64,000 nucleotides of DNA from PALSA-612 sp035652235 (GTDB lineage: Bacteria; Actinomycetota; Thermoleophilia; Gaiellales; Gaiellaceae). The stretch spans positions 145,040 to 209,039 of the forward strand of contig DASREE010000032.1 in the NCBI GenBank assembly GCA_035652235.1, given 5' to 3'. Position 1 is the stretch's first letter, and each line of letters opens with the position of its first letter. The notes below the pieces were generated by a model. That model was not told the DNA's origin, did no database searches, and saw only the letters and a program-made list of their open reading frames with translations. Both the position numbers and the translations under genes were made by a program. Below, piece after piece: positions 58,318 to 64,000 of this stretch.

Positions 58318-59451
58318 TCACAGCCCGAGCTGGCGAGCGATGACCATGCGCTGCACCTCGTTCGTCCCCTCGCCGATCTCGAGCACCTTCTGGTCGCGAT
58401 AGAAGCGCGAGATCGGGTGCTCGTCCATGAAGCCGTAGCCGCCGTGGATCTGCAGGGCGTGGTTCGCGACGCGGTGGGCGAGCTCGCCGGTGAAGAGCTT
58501 CGCCATCGCCGCCTCCTTGGCGAACGGCCGGCCGGCGTCCTTCAGCCACGCCGCCTTGTACACGAGCTGCCGGCCCGCCTCGATCTCGGTGGCCATGTCC
58601 GCGAGCTTGAACTGGATCGCCTGGAACTCCGCGATCGGCCGCCCGAACTGGCGCCGCTCCTTCGCGTGCGCGAACGCGAGGTCGTAGGCGCCCTGGGCGA
58701 GCCCGACCCCCATCGCCGCCACCGAGATCCGCCCGCCGTCGAGGATCTCGAGGAACTGGCGGAAGCCCTGTCCCCGCTCGCCGAGCAGGTTCCCGGCCGG
58801 GACGGCGCAGTCCTGGAAGGAGAGCTCGCGCGTGTCCGAGGCGCGCCAGCCCATCTTGCGCATCGGCTCGGAGACGACGTAGCCGGGCGTCCCGTTGGGG
58901 ACGATCAGGTTGGAGATCTCGTCCTCGCCCGTGCGGGCGGTGATCGTCACGCAGGCGGTGATGTCCGTCCCGGCGTTGGTGATGAAGATCTTCGACCCGT
59001 TCACGATCCAGCGCCCGTCGCGAAGCTCGGCGCGCGTCTGCGAGGCGCCCGCGTCCGAGCCCGCGCCCGGCTCGGTCAGCCCGAAAGCCGCCAGTCGACG
59101 GCCGGAGGCGAGCTCGGGGAGCCACCTGCGCTTCTGCTCGTCGTCACCGAAGAGGAGGATCGGCATCGTCCCGAGCGAGGTGTGCGCGGCGAGCGTGATG
59201 GCGAGCGAAGAGTCGACGCGCGCCAGCTCCTCGACGGCGATCGCGTAGGAGAGGGTGTCGCCCCCGGCCCCGCCCCATTCCTCGGGCACCGGGATGCCCA
59301 TCAGCCCGAGCTCTGCCAGCTCGGCGACGAGCTCGTACGGAAAGCGGTGCTCGCGGTCGAGCTCCGCCGCCAGCGGGGCGACGCGCTCGCGCGCGAACTC
59401 GCGCACCGTGCGGCGGACGAGCTCGTGCTCCTCGGAGAGATCGAAGTCCAT
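58318..59451 (-). CDS. acyl-CoA dehydrogenase
   Basis: The 377-residue flavoprotein has MDFDLSEEHELVRRTVREFA, FGLTEPGAGSDAGASQT, NGSKIFITNAGT, GLAQGAYDLAFAHAKERRQF, and the C-terminal ALQIHGGYGFMDEHPISRFY with IGEGTNEVQRMVIARQLGL. It is of the short/medium or isovaleryl-CoA type and oxidises acyl-CoA with electron transfer to ETF. It diverges from the Fsr-type exporter, and its -10 TATCCT (59474-59469) overlaps that gene's -10. The leader is about 10 nt. Confidence 0.92.
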   Translation of the reverse strand: MDFDLSEEHELVRRTVREFARERVAPLAAELDREHRFPYELVAELAELGLMGIPVPEEWGGAGGDTLSYAIAVEELARVDSSLAITLAAHTSLGTMPILLFGDDEQKRRWLPELASGRRLAAFGLTEPGAGSDAGASQTRAELRDGRWIVNGSKIFITNAGTDITACVTITARTGEDEISNLIVPNGTPGYVVSEPMRKMGWRASDTRELSFQDCAVPAGNLLGERGQGFRQFLEILDGGRISVAAMGVGLAQGAYDLAFAHAKERRQFGRPIAEFQAIQFKLADMATEIEAGRQLVYKAAWLKDAGRPFAKEAAMAKLFTGELAHRVANHALQIHGGYGFMDEHPISRFYRDQKVLEIGEGTNEVQRMVIARQLGL

Positions 59452-59468
59452 CGGCGAGGTCGCGCCCA

Positions 59469-59478
59469 AGGATAGGCT
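59469..59478. promoter_or_regulatory. overlapping divergent -10 elements
   Basis: AGGATAGGCT carries TAGGCT on the plus strand (59473-59478, 6 nt before GTG 59485) and TATCCT on the minus strand (59474-59469, 17 nt before ATG 59451). RNA polymerase can occupy only one direction at a time, so the two genes should compete. Confidence 0.5.
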
Positions 59479-59484
59479 CAACGC

Positions 59485-60666
59485 GTGCGGGCGGACATGG
59501 ACCGGCGGGCGATGGCGCTCCTGTCGTCCGGGCACATGGCTGTCGACTTCGCCGGTGGCGCGCTGCCCGCGCTGCTGCCCTCGTTCGTCGACCGCTTCGG
59601 CCTCTCCTACACGCTGGCAGCCGTGCTCGTGCTCGCGTCGACGATCTCCAGCTCGGTCGTCCAGCCGCTCTTCGGCCTGTGGTCCGACCGGCGCGGCGCC
59701 GTCTGGCTGATCCCGCTCGGCGTGGCCGTGGGGGGGATCGGCATGGGCCTCGCCTCCGCGGCGCCGGCGTACGGGCTCGTCGCCCTGTGCGTCGTCGCGA
59801 GCGGCATCGGCACGGCCGCCTACCATCCGGAGGGCTCGAAGTTCGCCGCCTACGCGAGCGGCGCGAGACGGGCGAGCGGGATGTCGATCTTCTCGGTCGG
59901 CGGCAACGTCGGCTACGCGCTCGGCACGCTTGCGACGACGCCGCTCGTGGCCGCGCTCGGACTCACCGGCGGGCTGCTCCTGATCGTTCCCTGCGCGCTC
60001 GTCGCCGGCGCCCTGTTCGCGGCCGTGCCCTTCCTCCTCTCCCTCGAGCCGCCGGTGAGGGTCGATCGCCCCGTGGTGGCGGGGGAGGAGCACGTCGGCG
60101 CGATGGTGCTGCTGCTCGTCATCGTCGCCGTGCGCAGCGTCGCCTGGTTCGGTCTGCTCACGTTCGTGCCGCTGTGGGAGCGCTCGCTCGGGCACTCGAA
60201 GTCGTACGGCCTCCACCTCCTGTCGCTCATGCTGCTCCTGGGCGCGATCGGCACGCTCGTCGCGGGCCCGGCCGCGGACCGGTTCGGCCGGCGGCCGATC
60301 CTGATGGTGAGCAACGTCGTCGTTCCGCCCGCCATCCTCGCCTTCGTCGTCGTCGGCGGCGTCCCCGGCGCGGTCGCGCTGTGCGTGGTCGGCCCGGCCG
60401 TCGTCGGCACCTTCGGCGTGACGATGGTGATGAGCCAGGAGTACCTGCCCCGTCACATCGGCATGGCCTCCGGCCTCTCGATCGGCCTCTCGATCGGCCT
60501 GGGCGGGATCGCCGCGGTCATCCTCGGCGCGATCGCGGACGGCATCGACCTGCGCACGGCGCTGTACATCTGCGCGGCCGCCCCTCTCGTCGGCGCGCTG
60601 CTGACGGTGTTCCTTCCCCCCTCGCGCACCCGCGCCCGCCTCGCGCCGGAGATCGCTCCCTCGTGA
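59485..60666 (+). CDS. MFS exporter, Fsr (fosmidomycin resistance)-like
   Basis: The 393-residue protein has about twelve membrane helices and the Fsr-type features GHMAVDFAGGALPALLPSFV, QPLFGLWSDRRGAVWLIPLG, SGIGTAAYHPEGSKFAAYAS and MVMSQEYLPRHIGMASGLSI. Family members export fosmidomycin and other small compounds. GTG 59485 stands 6 nt after its -10; the SD-less start supports leaderless translation. The natural substrate is unknown. Confidence 0.88.
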   Translation: MRADMDRRAMALLSSGHMAVDFAGGALPALLPSFVDRFGLSYTLAAVLVLASTISSSVVQPLFGLWSDRRGAVWLIPLGVAVGGIGMGLASAAPAYGLVALCVVASGIGTAAYHPEGSKFAAYASGARRASGMSIFSVGGNVGYALGTLATTPLVAALGLTGGLLLIVPCALVAGALFAAVPFLLSLEPPVRVDRPVVAGEEHVGAMVLLLVIVAVRSVAWFGLLTFVPLWERSLGHSKSYGLHLLSLMLLLGAIGTLVAGPAADRFGRRPILMVSNVVVPPAILAFVVVGGVPGAVALCVVGPAVVGTFGVTMVMSQEYLPRHIGMASGLSIGLSIGLGGIAAVILGAIADGIDLRTALYICAAAPLVGALLTVFLPPSRTRARLAPEIAPS

Positions 60667-60725
60667 GCGCCCGTGCCGGCGTGAGGTAGGCTCGCCTGCG
60701 GCAACGACGGAGGGGGGTCCGGTCT

Positions 60726-61034
60726 GTGGGCGTGACGGCGCGCGAGTTCTTCGAGTCGCTGCCCGGCCGAGCGGCCGGGAAGGACACCGGCGGGCTGGCG
60801 GCGAGCTACGTGTTCTCGATCGACGGCAGCGGCACCTGGACGGTGCGTATCGCGAACGGGGAGGTGACGGTCACGGAGGGCGACGCCGGCGGCGACTGCA
60901 CGATCTCGACCTCCGAGGCCGTCTTCGAGCGGATCGTGGCCGGCAAGCAGAACCCCCTCAGCGCGTACGTGCTGGGCAAGCTCAAGGTGCACGGGGATGT
61001 CGGCGCGGCGATGAAGCTCGGCAAGCTCTTCTAG
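60726..61034 (+). CDS. SCP2 sterol-carrier-domain protein
   Basis: The 102-residue protein is a single SCP2 domain (YVFSIDGSGTWTVRIANGEV, then DCTISTSEAVFERIVAGKQN and KLKVHGDVGAAMKL). It binds acyl chains or other lipids in a hydrophobic tunnel and may deliver acyl-CoA to neighbouring enzymes. An AGGAGG-type ribosome binding site in GGAGGGGGG precedes GTG 60726, and a TAGGCT -10 lies about 35 nt upstream. The esterase gene follows after 2 nt. Confidence 0.85.
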   Translation: MGVTAREFFESLPGRAAGKDTGGLAASYVFSIDGSGTWTVRIANGEVTVTEGDAGGDCTISTSEAVFERIVAGKQNPLSAYVLGKLKVHGDVGAAMKLGKLF

Positions 61035-61036
61035 CG

Positions 61037-61978
61037 GTGCCGCTCGACCCCCAGGCGCGCGCGTTCCTCGACCGCCTCGCCCAGGCCGGGGCCGTCGCCT
61101 TCGGCGAGATGCCGGTCGGGGAGGCGCGCCGCCAGCAGGAGGAGGGCGCGCCTGCCCTGTTCGGCCCGGTCGAGGAGGTGCCGTTCGCCGACCGCTCCCT
61201 GCCCGGCCCGGCCGGTCCGGTGCCCGTCCGCGTGTACTCGCCCGTGCCGGAGCCGGCGCCTGCGCTCGTCTACTTCCACGGCGGCGGCTGGGTGCTCGGG
61301 AGCGCGCGCACCGTGCACGGCGTCTGTGCGACGCTCGCGCGGCGCGCCGCCTGCGCGGTCGTCTCGGTCGACTACCGGCTCGCGCCGGAGCACCGCTTCC
61401 CAGCCGCGCTCGACGACGCCTGGGCCGTCACGACGTGGGTGGCGGAGCACCCCGGCCAGGTGGGTGGCCGGGAGGGTCTTCTCGCCGTCGGGGGAGACAG
61501 CGCCGGCGGCAACCTGGCTGCGGTCGTCGCCCGCCGCGCCCGCGACGCCGGGCTCGCGCTCGCGCTGCAGCTGCTCGCGTACCCGGTGCTCGACGCGGAC
61601 TTCGAGCGACAGAGCTACCGCGACTTCGCCGAGGGCTACTGGCTGACGCGAGCCGCGATGCAGTGGTTCTGGGACCAGTACCTTCCGGACGGCGACCGCC
61701 TCCACCCCGACGCCTCGCCGCTGCGCGCCCCCGACCTGGCGGGCGTCGCGCCCGCGTACGTCGTCACGGCCGAGTGCGACGTCCTCCGCGACGAGGGCGA
61801 GGACTACGCGCGCCGGCTGGAGAGCGCCGGCGTGCCGACGACGCTGCGCAGGCACGCCGGCATGATCCACGGCTTCCTCCGCCTGCCGGCCGTCCTCGAC
61901 GGCGCCCGAGCGGGCCTCGACGAGGCGAGCCGTGCCCTCGCTGGCGCATTCGCAGGCCGGGCACGCTCCGGCGCCTGA
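61037..61978 (+). CDS. alpha/beta hydrolase, hormone-sensitive-lipase type esterase
   Basis: The 313-residue protein has the HSL-family oxyanion motif VYFHGGGWVLGS, the nucleophile elbow GGDSAGGNLA, the acid region AECDVLRDEG and the histidine in GMIHGFLRL. It hydrolyses short-chain esters or lipids. GTG 61037 is 2 nt after the SCP2 stop, indicating a common transcript; the pair may hand a lipid ester from carrier to hydrolase. The 100-nt gap that follows carries GGGTCTG and CAGACCC arms. Confidence 0.9.
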   Translation: MPLDPQARAFLDRLAQAGAVAFGEMPVGEARRQQEEGAPALFGPVEEVPFADRSLPGPAGPVPVRVYSPVPEPAPALVYFHGGGWVLGSARTVHGVCATLARRAACAVVSVDYRLAPEHRFPAALDDAWAVTTWVAEHPGQVGGREGLLAVGGDSAGGNLAAVVARRARDAGLALALQLLAYPVLDADFERQSYRDFAEGYWLTRAAMQWFWDQYLPDGDRLHPDASPLRAPDLAGVAPAYVVTAECDVLRDEGEDYARRLESAGVPTTLRRHAGMIHGFLRLPAVLDGARAGLDEASRALAGAFAGRARSGA

Positions 61979-62079
61979 GGGCGGGGTCTGTCTGCCGCGC
62001 GCGACAACGAGCTCCGGTTTGTCCGGCCCGCCCTCGTGCGCATGCCGGCCGACGCTGCGCCGAGGTGTCAGACCCGTCG

Positions 62080-63747
62080 TCAGGGGGCGCTGCCGGCCTC
62101 GTCTGGGCCTGAGCGCGGGGCGGCCGGGCGAGGCTCGTCTTCGAGCTCCAGCAGGAGCGTCCCCCCGGCCACCCGGTCGCCCTCGACGACGAGCACCCGC
62201 CCGACGACCGCCTCGTACGGCGCGACGAGCGGCGTCTCCATCTTCATCGCCTCGAGGACGACGAGCGGCTGGCGGGCCTGAACCGCGTCTCCCTCGGCGA
62301 CCAGCACCCGGATGACGGTGCCCGGCATCGGCGCGACGAGCGTGCTCTCGACCCCAGTCGACCGGTGCTCCCCGAGCGCCGCCTCGGCATCCGGCGGCGG
62401 GGCCGGGGCAGGGGAGGGGAGGTTGAGCCGGAAGGCGCCGCGCCAGGGCTCGGACGGGAGTCGCAACGGCGGCGGCGAGAGCGGGGGGTGCTCGACGAGG
62501 AACGCTGTCGTCGTCTCGCCTGCGCGAACCAGCGGGTGCGCCACGAGCCAGCGCAGGAAGGGGAGGTTCGTCTCGACGCCCTCGACCACCGTCTCCTCGA
62601 GCGCCCCCGCGAGGCGGTCGAGCGCTTCCCCGCGCGTCGGCGCGTAGGCGATCAGCTTCGCGATCATCGGGTCGTAGGAGATCCCGACCTCGTCGCCCTC
62701 CTCGACGCCCGCGTCGACGCGGACGCCGCCGGGCAGCCGCAGGCGCTCGAGCCGGCCCGAGCGGGGAAGCAGCGAGCGCGGGTCCTCCGCGTACAGGCGC
62801 ACCTCGACGGCGTGCCCCGCCGTGGCGGGGGGCGGCGGCACCCGGCCCCCGTTGGCAATACGGAGCTGCTCGGCCACGAGGTCGAGGCCGGTGACGAGCT
62901 CGCTGACGGGATGCTCGACCTGAATGCGGGCGTTCAGCTCGAGGAAGAAGAACTCGCCGTCTCGGAGCAGGAACTCGACCGTCCCTGCGCTGCGGTAGCC
63001 GATCGCGCGGGCGAAGGCGACCGCGGCCTCCGACATGCGGCGGCGGAGCTCGGGCCCGACGGCCGGGGACGGCGCCTCCTCGAGCACCTTCTGGTGGCGG
63101 CGCTGGATCGAGCACTCGCGCTCGCCGACCGCGACGACGCCTCCGTGCTCGTCCGCGAGCAGCTGGATCTCGACGTGGCGCGGCCGCTCGAGGGAGCGCT
63201 CGCAGAAAACCCGGCCGTCGCCGAAGGCCGAGGCTGCCTCGCGAGCCGCCGCCTCGAGCGCGCCGTCCAGCTCGTCGGCGCCGTGCACGACGCGCATGCC
63301 GCGTCCGCCGCCGCCGGCTGCCGCCTTGACGAGGAGCGGGAACCCGAGCTCAGCCGGGTCGCCCGAGGCGAGGACGGGGACGCCGGCGTGTCGCGCCGTC
63401 TCCTTGGCCGCGAGCTTGTCTCCCCCTACCCGCAGCGCCTCGGGTGCCGGGCCGACGAAGACGAGCCCCGCCGCCTCCACCGCCTCGGCCAGCTCCGGGC
63501 GCTCGGCGAGGAAGCCGTAGCCGGGATGCACGGCGTCTGCCCCGGCGATCCGCGCCGCCCGCACCTGCTCGGCCGCGTCGGCGTAGCTCGCCACCTCGAC
63601 GACCTCGTCGGCCGAGCGTGCGTGCAGCGACCCGCGGTCGTCGGGCGCGACGACCGCGACGGTACCGATGCCGAGCTCGCGGCAGGTGCGGAAGATGCGC
63701 ACGGCGATCTCGCCGCGGTTGGCAACGAGCAGCTTGCGAATCGGCAC
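62080..63747 (-). CDS. acetyl/propionyl-CoA carboxylase alpha subunit (biotin carboxylase plus BCCP)
   Basis: The 555-residue protein begins KLLVANRGEIAVRIFRTCRE and has HPGYGFLAERPELAEAV, the ATP-grasp loop KAAAGGGGRGMRVV, ERECSIQRRHQKVLEEAPSP and ELNARIQVEHPVSE. A C-terminal biotinyl domain carries K502 in LEAMKMETPL. It carboxylates biotin and, with a carboxyltransferase partner not in the window, an acyl-CoA. GTG 63747 is fixed by TACGGT (63760-63755) plus 7 nt. It is slightly shorter than the usual 600-660 residues, mainly in the linker. Confidence 0.92.
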   Translation of the reverse strand: MPIRKLLVANRGEIAVRIFRTCRELGIGTVAVVAPDDRGSLHARSADEVVEVASYADAAEQVRAARIAGADAVHPGYGFLAERPELAEAVEAAGLVFVGPAPEALRVGGDKLAAKETARHAGVPVLASGDPAELGFPLLVKAAAGGGGRGMRVVHGADELDGALEAAAREAASAFGDGRVFCERSLERPRHVEIQLLADEHGGVVAVGERECSIQRRHQKVLEEAPSPAVGPELRRRMSEAAVAFARAIGYRSAGTVEFLLRDGEFFFLELNARIQVEHPVSELVTGLDLVAEQLRIANGGRVPPPPATAGHAVEVRLYAEDPRSLLPRSGRLERLRLPGGVRVDAGVEEGDEVGISYDPMIAKLIAYAPTRGEALDRLAGALEETVVEGVETNLPFLRWLVAHPLVRAGETTTAFLVEHPPLSPPPLRLPSEPWRGAFRLNLPSPAPAPPPDAEAALGEHRSTGVESTLVAPMPGTVIRVLVAEGDAVQARQPLVVLEAMKMETPLVAPYEAVVGRVLVVEGDRVAGGTLLLELEDEPRPAAPRSGPDEAGSAP

Positions 63748-63809
63748 GGCTGGGACCGTAGAACCTAGTGCGGTCTCTCGTAACGTTGCACTGGAAACTC
63801 GTCCATGGT

Positions 63810-64000
63810 TCAGGCGGCGAGCTGGAGGCCGGCTGCAGGCTTGGCGGCGCGCCGCTGTTGCCGTCTGGCGGCCTCGAGCTTGCGCCGCTCGCGCTCGGCG
63901 GGGCTGTTGCGGTGGCGGACGTGGTCGGCGAGGGCGTGGCCGAAGGCGTCCCAGTCGAGGTAGTCGGCGTTCTTGCAGACGAACTCATCGATCGCCCCGA
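63810..64000 (-). CDS. C-terminal part of an unidentified, possibly transposase-type protein (runs off right edge)
   Basis: The minus strand reads AIDEFVCKNADYLDWDAFGH and ALADHVRHRNSPAERERRKL, followed by a basic Ala/Arg/Gln-rich tail ending at TGA 63812-63810. Composition and the basic C-terminus are compatible with a DDE transposase end, but I cannot match a family. Beside it, at 63779-63808, lies the less GC-rich stretch GTAACGTTGCACTGGAAACT, which could be an element end. The rest is outside the window. Confidence 0.4.
   Translation of the reverse strand, partial: GAIDEFVCKNADYLDWDAFGHALADHVRHRNSPAERERRKLEAARRQQRRAAKPAAGLQLAA

Noticed and set aside
61984..62075. GGGTCTG...CAGACCC arms as a terminator
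   Set aside because: The arms are about 85 nt apart, too far for a simple terminator hairpin; chance is likely.
1..64000. tRNA, rRNA, CRISPR arrays and restriction systems
   Set aside because: I looked in the gaps and saw no cloverleaf-like sequence, repeat-spacer pattern or restriction-modification genes.

Overview
The window is very GC-rich (roughly 70 percent by eye), almost fully coding, and carries actinobacterial gene families: NucS, Lhr with a nei remnant beside it, a Mec/CysO/CysM sulfur system, a rhodanese-E1 protein, HhH-GPD proteins and FadR-type regulators. The overall flavour (pentose catabolism, ParA next to FtsZ, many leaderless promoters) suggests a deep-branching actinobacterium such as Thermoleophilia (Gaiella/Solirubrobacter-like). 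That placement is inference. No rRNA, tRNA, CRISPR array or complete insertion sequence was seen.

Layout. 1-2400: a partial SPL-like radical SAM gene behind a LexA-type box, a CNNM/CBS membrane protein and a decayed gene stretch. 2400-22500: a large sugar-catabolism island. An L-arabinose operon on the minus strand (gntR, araA, araD, Zn-dehydrogenase, araB, HAD phosphatase) diverges from a sugar ABC transporter followed by an IlvD/Edd-type dehydratase, an SDR, an aldo/keto reductase and galactokinase. Then come a Gfo/Idh plus TIM-barrel pair and a D-xylose unit (short xylose-isomerase-like protein, xylulokinase, Gfo/Idh dehydrogenase). 22500-26000: a cupredoxin and a sulfur-carrier cysteine operon with a rhodanese-E1 protein, a CysO-CysM fusion and a JAMM protease. 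26000-36400: TPR protein, M20 peptidase, HxlR regulator, amidohydrolase, two MshEN coiled-coil proteins, a secreted Vps62-like protein and an acyl-CoA dehydrogenase. 36400-39650: a cyclase-ATPase-TPR signalling protein.

39600-47530: the most interesting stretch. A tetrapyrrole-methylase-fold enzyme closely resembling the split borosin methyltransferase SonM sits 19 nt behind an 86-residue protein with a borosin-binding-like helical domain and a hydrophobic C-terminal core (VWICIWI). This is a candidate alpha-N-methylated RiPP operon with its own promoter and an overlapping palindrome. It is followed by DNA-repair genes (HhH-GPD, nucS, SOS-boxed lhr) and a decayed nei gene. 47500-64000: an unknown protein, parA plus an N-terminally extended ftsZ, GNAT, Lon-N protein, hisC, MFS, MeaB GTPase, persulfide dioxygenase, acyl-CoA dehydrogenase, an Fsr-type exporter, SCP2, an esterase, a biotin-dependent carboxylase alpha subunit and a partial unknown gene at the right edge.

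A recurring signature, TAnnnT followed by 6-7 nt and then GTG/ATG, precedes many first genes of transcription units. It points to widespread leaderless transcription, and I used it to choose starts. Several gaps hold remnants of once-functional genes (GNAT, metallo-beta-lactamase, PHP phosphatase, nei, adenylate cyclase).
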